A stretch of DNA of 64,000 bases from Cycas panzhihuaensis (Eukaryota; Cycadophyta): assembly GCA_023213395.1 (NCBI GenBank), contig CM041465.1:39501741-39565740 (forward strand), in the 5' to 3' direction. Below, piece after piece: positions 1-10,372 of this stretch. A program made the position numbers and the translations under genes. A model generated the notes under the pieces. The model did no database searches. It was not told the origin of the DNA and saw only the letters and a program-made list of their open reading frames with translations. Every line of letters begins with the position of its first letter. Position 1 is the first letter of the stretch.

Positions 1-1291
1 ATGGTTTTAGTAGGGGGTTGCATGGAAAAGTTATTGACATATGAAAAAAATTCATGAACAACCCCATCTAGGTAGTTTTTGATTTACTATTATTATCAAA
101 TTTCATTAGTTACTAGAGGTAATAAAACAAAGGGGAATGGATGTTTTATTAAGACAACATGAATGAACAAGTAGAAAGGTGAAAGAGGTTAGGTTACTTC
201 ATTTCATTTAAAGTAACTCTTACTTTATGCAAATGTGAAGAGTAAGAAATAGAGTAGGGTATTCAAATTCCGCAATAAAGATTAGGAAGAAGTAAACTGT
301 TCGATGAGTAAGATAATAGAGGAGGGTGATAGTAGTAATATTGGAAAAGGAAGAAAAATACCCAACAGAAGAAGTAAATGATCAAGAAATAATCATTCTT
401 ACTAACACATAATTTTACCATAAGTAGAAGCCAAGGAAGAACATAAAGTGTGGGTAAATAAAGGAATTTACCAGAAGTAGAAGCCATGGAGAGATGCAAA
501 CATGGACAAAGATCAAGTGGCATTGACTTAGATGTTCCAGATGAAAAGAGATGATAAAGGCCAAATGAATTGACTTCAAATCAGATAATCCAAGTAGAAG
601 GGGAAGAGTATGAGTTTATCAAATAGGAGAATTTGACGAGTGGATGTAAAATAATTTCCATAAGGAGAAAGGAATGCAAGAATCCAATTGGTCATCACCC
701 CAAGGAGAGAATTAGACTATCAAGTTCTGACTAACAAAAATTCACAACTGGAAGAGGCTATGAGAAGGTATGAATTCTAGAGATTATGTTATTTCAAATA
801 TCCTTCTTTTAACACTGAAAATATTAAGGAATTTGTTAAATTTTGAAGGATGGAGAGACAATAGTTGAAGTACAAAAAGTAAAATTCACTTAGAAATTAA
901 TTGTAATGGTGTTGGGAGTTTCCAAGGAAGGATTAATATGGCAATCACAGGTGAAGAGGGGGGAATTCAAAAGCCTCTTAAAAATTTTTGAGAGTGATGA
1001 AAATTTGGAAAAGAGGACTTAAAAAAGGGTGCATGTGAATTTCCTAATATAACCATGGAAATCGTTAGATGTCATGTTATCAAGGCATGTTTTTGTTTAA
1101 ATGCATCAAACCTACATGCATACTAGTATTTGTAAATTATGGATTCCTAAAGTAAGGAACATAATGTGAATATGGTAGAAATTCTGAGGACTTCAATTAA
1201 GTAAGATGTAGATAAAATATTAGTAGCAAAAACTTGGCTAGATCCTTTTGTTTATTTTAGAATTAATGTTTACATAGGTCTACTTAGGGGT
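1..1291. other. Unassigned AT-rich sequence
   Basis: No family was recognised here. Short purine-rich stretches read open for 20-40 codons on the + strand, but none carries a motif I know, and the open - strand frame at 263-523 is a low-complexity shadow. The segment ends at the TGTTGAG start of copia LTR C. It may be eroded transposon or intergenic sequence. Confidence 0.4.
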
Positions 1292-1447
1292 TGTTGAGTC
1301 ATAAGGTCATCATTAGCTTAATGGCACTTGTTAGGAGTTGCAAAAAAATTTTAGTGGACTTATGACACATGTCAGGGCAATTACGAGTTGAATTTGTACC
1401 GTTATTGATCTCGCTTGTACATATATCTATATTGCTTGTACATTGAG
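1292..1447 (+). repeat. Copia C 5' LTR, left part
   Basis: The segment starts TGTTGAGTC and runs into the TTGAG target duplication of element A. When A is removed it joins 11970-12085, which is followed directly by a tRNA-Met type primer site. The joined LTR would be about 270 bp. The start rests on the TG terminus only, because the partner 3' LTR was not found. A likely inserted inside this LTR. Confidence 0.5.
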
Positions 1448-2282
1448 TGTTGACTTCGCTGGGTGTCTTGTTACACTTACGAGATACCCTTGCTGCACTT
1501 GTCAAGGTTTACACAGCGCTATAGTCTAGTTTTGGATCATCAACATGGTCATTCACATACATTCCACATACATTCCATATATAATTCACAGAATGGTACA
1601 CAGCACTACAGAAATCAATACATATTTCAGCAAATTATCATCACAACATCCAACATACACCAATTTCCACGTAACTCTTCCTTTTATTCATTCAACAATT
1701 CATTTACACAGAGGTTGGAATGCATTCCTGAGCATTCCAAAGAAGATACATCCTTCATACATATGCGTACCCAGATGGTACTTATCATACATTCGTGCTC
1801 CAACTAGCTGTCATGCGTACTATCTCACAGCCTCGGGCACCCTTGATATCTGGCTCTCACCCTAACCAGGTGAATCATGCGTACTTCCTTAAGTACTCAT
1901 GCTGGTACCTTTTGGCTGAAGGGTTATGACCGTCATAACCGCATTCCTTCAGTCATGCATACCTCTTCACTTAATCACTTTATTTGGCCTTAATTAATTA
2001 CTCCTTTGGTTCCGTACGCCAGACGCACGCCCGCACCTCCACAGGTCTTCACTGGTCCCCTGGAGTCATGCGTACCACTGCCGCTTAGTTCCATTCTCAC
2101 CGGTAATGCGTTCCTATCATGCATACCTGCCTGTGCACGCACCTGTCATACGTACCCAGAATGCTTATTTTTCTGTCGTTTTGCCTCATGCGTACCTCCG
2201 TACGGTCCATACCTACACAACTCGGGTTATCTGACCTACCTCTGGTCCTCACACAGTCATTAAGTCAATTTTAACTCCAACA
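1448..2282 (-). repeat. Element A 3' LTR
   Basis: This 835-bp LTR matches 11136-11964 over its whole length with scattered substitutions and small indels, densest in the CG-rich block around 2006-2160. It carries many copies of a TCATGCGTACC-like motif and one GGCTCTCACCC motif at 1852-1862. Confidence 0.95.
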
Positions 2283-2376
2283 TCTATCCCGGGTCAACAG
2301 TTATGGGTTTGAGCATCCTTGCTCAACAAAACTCCAAAAAAATCAAAATTTCGGGGTATCCCTCCCCCACTCTATC
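2283..2376 (-). other. Element A 3' untranslated spacer with offset purine tract
   Basis: The spacer lies between the ORF3 stop and the 3' LTR. The bases touching the LTR read GGGATAGA on the - strand, only a modest polypurine tract. A stronger one (GAGTGGGGGAGGG on the - strand, about 2360-2373) sits about 80 bp away and recurs in elements B and F at a similar distance. Confidence 0.55.
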
Positions 2377-3465
2377 TCAAGGCGGCTCCTGCTGCCTCGG
2401 TCCTCCCAAAATTTCCTCATTTATTTGTGTCAGGGTGGCAATAATGGCATCGTTCTCCTTTATTTTCTCCTGAAGGGCCGCTATTTCTGCTTTATACCCT
2501 GCCTCCAAATCCTGAATCATTTGAATGATTGGGCCTGCTTTGTCCTGCGGTGTAGGAGGTCTTTGAAATTTGTCCAGACCTCTCTGCTTTGGGAAGTCTT
2601 CCCATTCTTCCCAAGATGCTTCTGCCTCTTCCTCCTCTTCTTCTTCTGTTTCCTCCTCCTCTTTCTTCCTCTTCCATGACGATGGGCGACATTGCTTTGT
2701 CCTATGAGGGATAGGTGTTCCTGGGGTTTTTTGTAACCAGGTAAGGACCTTCTGCATTTGCTTCTGAACTCTCCGTTTGGCTTCCATGCTTGTTGTTGTA
2801 TCTGGAAACTCTGCTACCCACTGTTTAATGATTGGTTCCTGAGGAGAGATGGTGGTTCTGGTCAATTGAACTTCCGGACACTAGTAAAATAATATTGCCA
2901 AAAGTAATGAAGGATGGCGGAAAGGGTGTGTCCAGATTTCCTGCAACTGCTGCCACATATTCTCTGACAAAAATTCAGACCAATTCATTCTTTCTCCATC
3001 TTGAATTTTTAATAGTACCTGCATCATGCCTCCTTGGATGTAGGTATATTTCCTCTTTGATAAAAATATGGAATTAATCACTTTGGCCACCCACTGTAAT
3101 CTGTCATCTATAATGTCAGCTACCCTAATTCTGCCAGACATTATTTGAGTGTTAGGCTGGCATAGCTCTCTCATCCACATTTCCCTGTTAACCTCCGATC
3201 TTTTTGTTCCCAATGGAACCTCTCCCTCCTTATGAAGTCCAGTGATAGTATGGACTATATCTGCATCCATTTTAACCTTGCTGCTGTTTGCTTTTAGGGC
3301 CATCAGGATTTGGTCCATTAATTCCGGGTCATAATACATAGGGTTACAAAAAATATAATCCTTCCAGCCTGCCTGCTTAACCCTTGTTTGAAATGCCGCT
3401 GGTAGGGCTTGGAGGTCCTATTTGAGCTTGGGAATATATGCCTCTTGGCACCCTGCTATCCTCAT
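2377..3465 (-). pseudogene. ORF3 of element A (post-integrase ORF, putative plant transposon-type domain)
   Basis: A single frame runs from ATG at 3463-3465 to the stop at 2377-2379: 362 codons with two internal TAG stops and no frameshift. Residues from about 40 to 195 form a folded-looking region with motifs LQWVAKVINS, MMQVLLKIQDGERMNWSEF and FRHPSLLLAILF. The pattern recalls, from memory, the 'putative plant transposon protein' domain found with Athila-like elements. The C-terminal third has basic and very acidic runs (E-rich near residues 265-285) and a predicted coiled coil (EAGYKAEIAALQEKIKEND). The copy in element F has almost the same length, so this is a real element gene. It sits in the env position, but I see no signal peptide and no convincing membrane anchor. 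Confidence 0.75.
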
Positions 3466-3489
3466 TATGGCTGTGGATTTCCAGAGGTA

Positions 3490-4095
3490 AGAAAGAAACC
3501 AAAGCGTACTAGTAGAACCGCACGTACGTACCTCTGAGGAACGCTTGCCGTTTCTCTGTTTGGCGCACTGTGATGCGTACCTGAGCAATTCCTTGCATGC
3601 CGTAGTCCGTTCCGCTCTGCGTACCGCACGGGAATGTTCGCAGGTACGTAATGATTTGTCGTTTTGCGTATTTTGTCTTATACGTGCCCTTGGTACGTAT
3701 AATATTAAAGACTTCCATTATGCATACTCGATTGCGTACTTTCTTTGGTACGTATAATGTAAATAGTCACTTAAGTATCTTTTACACCGTGCGTACCCGA
3801 TTACGTACGTCGTTGGTATGTATAATGTATAATTTCAACTTACGCTCCTTTGCATTGTGCGTACCTGTCTACGTACTTTTCAGGTACGTATAATGTAATT
3901 GAGCCACTTAAAGTTATTTATATTATGCGTACCTATCCGCGTACTTTTCAGGTACATATAGTATAATTTTGAGTCACTTTTTTCAACTATGCATACTTTA
4001 GTGAATTCCTTTGGTACGTATAGTGCATTTTCCACTTTTATCACTGTTTTAACTGTACGTACTTGGTAACATACCTTTTTGCACGCATAATCGTA
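3490..4095 (-). repeat. Tandem TACGTAC-hairpin array between integrase and ORF3
   Basis: From 3665 to about 4095 there are roughly seven units of 64-70 bp, each opening with TGCGTACC or TGCATAC and holding a short hairpin, for example TACGTAC then TTTTCAG then GTACGTA. Less regular GTACGTAC and TGCGTACC motifs extend back to about 3500. There is no coding potential. Element F has a homologous array at the same place. Confidence 0.85.
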
Positions 4096-4309
4096 ATTTG
4101 CTTGTATGCTGATGAATTTTCCTCTGATTTTTCTCAGATTATGCTGCTGTTGCTTATATCAGAAATGAGTTACGGTTTTTTTTTTTTTTTTTCAATCTTT
4201 TTTTTTTTAATTTTTTACATCCATACCGAACTAGATCATGGCTCGGTATCAAGGCAGTTTATTGCCTCAACATCATGTAATACGCTATAGTACAACCATC
4301 TGATCTTGC

Positions 4310-5560
4310 TCGTAAACTGGGCTACTCAAGGTAAGGCTTGAGTCTGCTACCATTTACCTGTGTTGGTAGCAGAGGTCCGTCAATCTCTCGAAGCTGCACT
4401 GATCCGTTCTCGAAATTTTTTTTCTGCTATGTATGGTCCCAACCATCGCATCTTGAGTTTCCCAGGGTGTGTTTTGAATTTGCTGTCGTATAGCAATACT
4501 TGATCGCCTTCACTGAATTATGGTTTCCGTAGATGGCGGTCATGCCACGCTTTTTGTCGTTGCTTTTCTATATGTTGCACCTAATTTGCTAGATGTCGTG
4601 TCTCTTCCAACCATATTAAATCTTCTAATCATCGTTCTAAGGACTGGAGGTCGTCTAATCGACATTGTATTGCCACTCGTAAGCTGGGTATCTCGAACTC
4701 GGTCGGAAGAATGGCTTCCGTGCCATATATAAGCTGGAATGATGTTTGTCCAACTGATCTTTTATATGTCATACGAAAGGCTCATAGTACGGAGGGTAAC
4801 TTCTCGGCCCAATCCGATCTGCCGATGTCGCATATCTTCCGTAAGCAGTTTTCAATTATCTTATTCGAGCTCTCCGCTTGACCATTGGCTCTCGGATAGT
4901 AGGGAGTTGATTTTCGATGGCTAATCATGAAGGCAGTTGTTAATGCTTCAATTGTTTGGTTGAGAAAGTGGGCACCTTGGTCACTGATAATCTCCAAAGG
5001 GCATCCAAATCGTGTGATTATTACCTCGTACAGAAATCTCGCTATGTTTTTTGCATCGGCTTTTCTCAATGCGCGTGCTTCCACCCACTTTGTCGTATAG
5101 TCGATTGCCACCAAAATGTATCGAGCTTTTGATCTGCGTGCTGCTGGTTTGATTAGCCCCACAAAGTCGAGTCCCCACCTTTCGAATGGTGCCAAAGGTA
5201 GTATGGGATGCAACGAATGGAAATCCTGTCGATTAGGTTTCCCCACACGTTGGCAATAGTCGCATGCTTGAACCCATTTTTTGACATCTTCAAACATTGA
5301 TGGCCACCAGAATCCCGATGTCAAGATTTTTCGCCATGTGGCCAATTTTCCCATGTGGCCACCCGCTACTCCTTCATGTGCCTGCGACATGATCTGGTTT
5401 GTCTCATACTGTCGAACACAACGTCGCAATATGTCATCCAGCCCCAATTTGTACAATTCACCGCTGATAAGTTGATACGGCTCCGCTTTTCTGATGAAAT
5501 TTCTTTTCCCCGTACGATCTAATTCATTGGCACTTCACCGCTAGGTATTCTCGGTATACC
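4310..5560 (-). pseudogene. pol: Integrase of element A
   Basis: The longest open part, 4782-5456, reads 224 codons. In that segment the HHCC zinc site is H27, H34, C65, C68, with GFWWP and CDYCQR around it. The catalytic core is D97 (GLDFVG), D159 (IISDQG) and E195 (GQAES), a correct DD35E spacing. The C-terminal part, toward 4310, is frameshifted and no chromodomain was recognised. This enzyme inserts the cDNA into host DNA. All catalytic residues survive, but the surrounding pol is broken. Confidence 0.9.
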
Positions 5561-6120
5561 CTCATACCATCTCTGAATCGCATCTATCTTTGAATAGAGC
5601 TGCGTCTGGAAAATCATCTGGTATCCCTGCGGCTTTTTCTCCATTTTTGATTCTCGGTAGTTGATCTAGAATGATGTGCGCCTTGCGAGGTTTCACAATG
5701 ATTTTGAATGAGAATTCTTTGAATAACATTAACCATCTACTGATCCTTCCTCGCATAATGGGTTTATTCACCAGATACATCAAGGCTTGGTGGTCGACGA
5801 AAAATAGGAATAGATTACATAACAGATAATGTCAAAATTTTTGTAATGCATAAACCATGCCGAGTGCTTCCCTTTCCATCGTCGTATAATTCTGCTCCGC
5901 TCTCGTGAGTTTTCGACTAGCAAAATAGATTGGATGATCCATTTTATCATCACTGGGTTGGGCCAATACGCATCCAATAGCGTATTGCATTGCATCCACA
6001 TGTACGTGAAAAGTTTTCTTCCAATCTGGGAATCGCAGTATAGGCACTGCTACAATGGCATGTTTTAATGTTTCAAATGCTCGTTGCTGATTCTCTGTCC
6101 ATATCCATTCAATATTCTTT
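5561..6120 (-). pseudogene. pol: RNase H and tether region of element A
   Basis: The motif series HVHVDAMQYAIGCVLAQ, IYFASRKLTRAEQNY and TTMEREALGMVYAL is typical of gypsy RNase H, which removes the RNA strand during reverse transcription. It is followed by FVDHQALMYLVNKP and VKPRKAHIILDQLPRI. A frameshift lies near 5780-5832. I see no second (archaeal-type) RNase H before the integrase, unlike many Tat elements. Confidence 0.85.
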
Positions 6121-6890
6121 TTTAGTAATTCTTCCAGAGGTCCAGATATATATGCATATCCTCTGATGAATTTCCTATAATATTCTGTCAAACCCAAAAA
6201 ACCTTTCATTTCCGCTCGTATTCAAAGGTCGAAAAGTGTAAAATGGCAGACACTTTTGCTGGATCTGTCAGCAATCCTTCTTTGCTGACTATATGCCCCA
6301 AGAGGTTTCTAAAGGGTACCAGAAATGTACACTTTTCTGGATTGAGACACAGTTTATTTTCCCGATAGGTTTGCAACATTTCTCTCAAGTTTTCCATATG
6401 ATTTTTCATTACAATGTCCAATCGTCCAAGAATACAGCAACTTTTTCTCCAATAAATTTATGAAAAATATTAATCACAATTCGCTGAAATGTAGCTGGTG
6501 CATTCGTAAGACCGAATGGCATTACCTTATAGGCGTACGTACCCCATTCTGTTACGAATATTGTCTTTGCCTGATCTTCCGGGTAATCTGCACTTGATTG
6601 TACCCACTAAATCCGTCTATGAATGAATAGATTTCATTCCCTCCAACTGCTTCCAAAATATCTTCCGTGAAAGGTAACGGAAATGGATCTTTTTTCGTCA
6701 CTTTATTCAGCTGTCTGTAATCCACACAGACCCGAATTTTCCTATTTTTCTTTGGAACTACTACTACAGGGCTCACCCAGTCACTGCAGTCAATTTCGTA
6801 TATATAACCCGCTTTCAACATTTTATCGAGCTCTGCTTTTACTTTTTCTTTATATTTTGGATTCATCTGATATGGTCATTGTTTTACTGG
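6121..6890 (-). pseudogene. pol: Reverse transcriptase of element A
   Basis: The first conserved block is at 6552-6866: AGYIYEIDCSDWVSPVVVVP, RVCVDYRQLNKVTKKDPFPL and FIDGFSGYNQVQI. The active site is FLDD (6421-6432), not the usual YxDD; an F(M/L)DD site fits the Athila-like branch. The finger/palm part at 6206-6421 is in another frame, so at least two frameshifts break the gene. Confidence 0.9.
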
Positions 6891-8420
6891 TTTAGCGTCT
6901 TCCACTAGATCAATATGATGCATTCCTATCTTCGGAGGAATGCCTTTCAAGTCTTTATACGACCATGCAAACACATCACAGAATTCTTCGAATAACTGTT
7001 GAGCTTCGACTACCGTTTGGGAATCCCAATAGTTCCCAATTCGAATAAACTTAGGATTTTCTGAACTACCAACATTAATTTCTGTTGTTTTCAACTTCGT
7101 TATACCCACATCTTCTATATTTTTGGTTTTGTGCCCTGGGGCATCTTCGACTTTTCTCTCTCCAACGGTGAATTCTGTAAACTCGGCAGGATAATTCACA
7201 ATTTCTTCTTCTTTACTATGTATGGATTCTATTGTTTCCTGATCTGTCAAATGCTGTTCTAGTTTTATGCTCATCATTATGATATGTTTCAGGATTTTGT
7301 TTACTTCTTGGTTTCCTGAAGTATGCCTGAAGGTTTTTATAAAAGATTCCCTTAGGTTTCCCCAAGTTATATCTAGGTTTTGCTCCCTTCCTAGGAACTA
7401 GTCTTTTGCTACTCTCCCTAAGGTATGGTAGAAGTAGTTAGACCAATTCTGCTTAGGTATACTCAAAGATTTCCAATTTTGCTTACACACCTGTATGTGT
7501 TTTCTAGGGTCATGTCCTACATAGAATATTGGAATAGTTAGTTGGTCTGGATGATCGAATCGTATTCGAAACATCGTTTGCAATTCTTGCCAATTCCTAA
7601 AAGTATGTTGGTGGGCTAAGTACCAATACCAAGCTTTCCCTCGCAGGGTTAGGATTAAATCTTACTGCCATTGGGTTTTATCCCAAATTCCCTGATCTAT
7701 CCAATACTCAACGCGAGGTGTTAAATGGGTAGTCCCATATAACCTGCTCCCATAGAATGGTTTAACGTAAGTTCCAATATAGATTTGATGCTTTGTTTTT
7801 CCTAATAGTGATTTTATTCCCTAGACCAGACTCGCTAGAAGTACTTACCAGTAATCCTCCTTCCATTTCCCCAGTTTTGGTGCCAATGGTTGGAAGAGAT
7901 TTATGGTCAAGGTGTACCTCTAAGGAAGAAGAGGAAGGGATATTACTTCCTTCCTCAGGTTGTAATAAAGGGGGGGGGTAAGGAATCTGCCTCAGGACCC
8001 ACACCTGAAGTAGATGCGATGTCAGGGTTACTACTAACTAGAAAAAAACTACGAAAATGACTAGATAAGCTAAGGGTTGGTTGGTCTAGGTTATTATCAC
8101 TTTCCAAATGATCGTTAGTCAGCATATATTCAAAAGAATTTAAATTATTATCAATGTTTACAGATACACATTTAGATAACAAATTACATCTGAAAGAAGA
8201 AGAGTTTACTTCATATGCATCCTGAAGCCAGTAATCCATGAACCTCATACCCTGTTCATCATCCGAAGAGTTGTATATTTCTTCGAGATTCGTTGGTTCT
8301 TCATGCTGATAGTGCTTTGATGTGGTGGGTTCTTCTGCCATGTGAAAAGTATGTTCTTCCCCAATGGAAGAAAATGTTGTGCTTACCGCTAGGTCTTTGG
8401 ATCCTTCGTCTCGAATTACT
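6891..8420 (-). pseudogene. PR-RT spacer of element A with capsid-like signatures
   Basis: This stretch of about 500 codons joins protease to RT. It holds a Ser/Asn-rich linker (7955-8420, with MRFMDYWLQDAYEVNSS, conserved in F, B and H), then a Trp-rich block at 7300-7720 (GKAWYWYLAHQ, NWQELQTMFRIRF, SNYFYHTLG, ITWGNLRESFIKTF), then an acidic region leading to the RT start (VFAWSYKDLKGIPP). The Trp-rich block resembles a retrotransposon capsid (AWxWY...tWxELxxxFxxRF), which would be a second one besides that in gag. That is inference from pattern. Confidence 0.6.
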
Positions 8421-8960
8421 TCAATCGAACTTCTTCCCAAAGATTGGTAGCACCACTTTGTTGTTGTTGTCCGACAGAGTGAAGGTTACCTTTTCCCAAT
8501 TCTGAAGGCATTGTGTTTTGTATAACCAGGGCCTTCCTAGTAACGTCGGGTAGGGTGTGGCTCCTTTCTCCGTTTCCATGATTGTGAAGTCAATTCTTAC
8601 CACTATCCCTGCCACGTTTACTTTGATATTGGCCAATCTACCCATGGGTCGTACCAATAGCTCGTTAGCCAGTTTCAGCGAATAAGTCGCTGCTTCCAAC
8701 TTCGGGCTTCCCAATTTACGCTGTGTTGCAGCTGGTAACACATTTACTACTGCACCTTCGTCCACAATTACTCGAGGAAATGTTTCTCCTAATACTGACA
8801 TGGTTACCATTGGATCCATGTCGAATGATGGTATAACTTATTTCAAACTTTTGGTAATTCCCTTATGTAACACTCCTCCTTTGATCCAATCAATAACTTG
8901 AGACAGAGGAATAGTTAATCAGAATCGTTTCACTAGATTCTCCATCAATAGCAACATTCT
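8421..8960 (-). pseudogene. pol: Aspartic protease of element A
   Basis: Open at 8421-8819. The motif RVIVDEGAVVNVLP carries the catalytic Asp (codons 8754-8762), but the usual DTG/DSG is DEG. The flap and C-terminal block is GATPYPTLLGRPWLY. The enzyme would cut Gag-Pol. F has G in place of the catalytic Asp and B and H are also altered, so the family consensus is probably D-x-G-A-V. Confidence 0.8.
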
Positions 8961-9795
8961 TGGAATATCTTCTGCTGGTAATCCTTTAAACAACTCTTCC
9001 ATTTGCACCATTTGGGGTTTTGTCGTGAATTCTTCCGGTAGTTTTTCTTACTCTTTTTGTTTATTTTTCTGAACATAAACATTTTTCGTTTCCGGTGTAC
9101 CCATTGGTAATATATTCTCCTCCCGGATTAAACCTTCTAACACTTGTTTCGCTTGTTTGTACCGATCCATTTCTGTTGGGGGGTTTGGATATCCTTCATC
9201 CAATTTCTCTTTCTATTTGTTCTGTAGTTTCACGTTCTTAGTTTCTGGCACGATTGTCATTAGGTTAGTTGCTTTCGCTTTACCCTTGTAATCTTCTGTT
9301 TTGTGGTCGCTTGGGCACTGATTACTACATCTGACGACTGCTCAGATTCTTGCTTCATCGGGCATTCGGACTTCCGATTCGAACTGGCAGATGATGAGGC
9401 ATCTCCCATCTACTGCTTGTTCCTCGAGGGTTCTGGTGCGCCCCTCGTTGTATACACATTTCGAGGTGGGTTGCCTCTTCCCCGACCTCGACCTCTGAAT
9501 GCTTTTCCCCTGAATTGTAGAAACAATCCTTGGTTGTGTGTGTGAAAACCTTACATATGTGGCACCAGTTCTCTTGTTGGTGCGTCGCACTGTTTTTTAA
9601 ATTCAAATCACATTCCCGGGTGGTATGTGAGTTTTCCTCACAGATGTGGCACCACTTGGTTACCCTTCTAGTGTGCTCTTTCTTCTTGGGCATCTCTTCT
9701 TCTTCCCGGTTATTTCTGATTTTCAATCTTGCCACCTCTTTTCTTAGTGCTTCCAATTCTAATTCCTCTTCTGCTACCCCTACCTGGAAGAAGGG
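8961..9795 (-). pseudogene. gag: Gag zinc-knuckle (nucleocapsid) region of element A
   Basis: Two intact CX2CX4HX4C knuckles are CHICEENSHTTREC (9610-9651) and CHICKVFTHTTKDC (9523-9564). Remnants of a third (near 9340-9420) and a fourth (near 9290-9340, ending HKTEDY) follow across a frameshift; they are clearer in F and H. A Lys/Glu-rich stretch precedes them. The likely role is RNA packaging. Confidence 0.8.
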
Positions 9796-10372
9796 TCAAT
9801 TGTACTGGTTCTGCTTCAATTCTCTAATCTCATCTTGTAATCTTAACAGCAAGGAATCTTGTCCTCCTGCTTGGGCATCCATTTCCATCTCAAAATCCAA
9901 TGCCAGATCTTGAGCATTCTTGAATGACTTTAGCGGATGAGCATGCATCATAGCTCGCAACTTCTCATTCAGCCCTCTTACAAAGTAATTCTTCATGTTA
10001 TGATCCGTGATCGTTTCATTGATCATGCTCGTTGCAATAATCTTCATTCTGCTAATGTAAGTTAGGACGGATTCCCCCGGCCTCGATTTCGCGGTCGATT
10101 TCCACGGCTTCATTACTGCGAAACTTTTGAAATCTCTCTTCAAACGCTTTCTTAATCTTCACCCATGGCACATTCTTATTTGTTTCCTTATACCAAGCCA
10201 AGGGTACTCCTCTCAATGTACAGGCGAAGCGTGCTTTGATTTCATCTTCGTTTTTAATCTTTTTGACATCAATGAGGTTTTGAAATAGATACACATGCTC
10301 TGCTGCATCTGAAGTATCATTAAAGATTAGCTTCCCAAAGTCTCTATAATCGTCCATTTTGGGAGATTGCAA
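9796..10372 (-). pseudogene. gag: Gag capsid domain of element A
   Basis: Motifs in order are MDDYRDFGKLIFND, AAEHVYLFQNLIDVKK, RFACTLRGVPLAWY, WVKIKKAFEERFQKF, then after a frameshift near 10100 ESVLTYISRMKIIATSM, NYFVRGLNEKLRAMM and HPLKSFKNAQDLALDFE. This is a classical retrotransposon gag capsid. The same order is seen in B, F, G and H. Confidence 0.9.

Noticed and set aside
1463-1865. Open + strand frames of 106-114 codons in LTR A (repeated at 11151-11594, 14156-14476 and 18770-19093)
   Set aside because: They fall inside LTRs in antisense to the element, vary in length between copies and are rich in His/Ser/Thr from the repeated motif; they are chance openings.
2425-2679. Open + strand frame rich in Phe and Leu
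   Set aside because: It is the complement of the Glu-rich stretch of ORF3; Glu codons read backwards as Leu and Phe.
3500-4090. CRISPR-like array
   Set aside because: The units diverge along their whole length with no constant repeat and unique spacer pattern, and the setting is a plant retrotransposon.
4160-4225. Long T runs as a poly(A) tail of a LINE or processed gene
   Set aside because: The same T-rich stretch sits after integrase in elements B and H too, so it belongs to the gypsy family; no target duplication flanks it.
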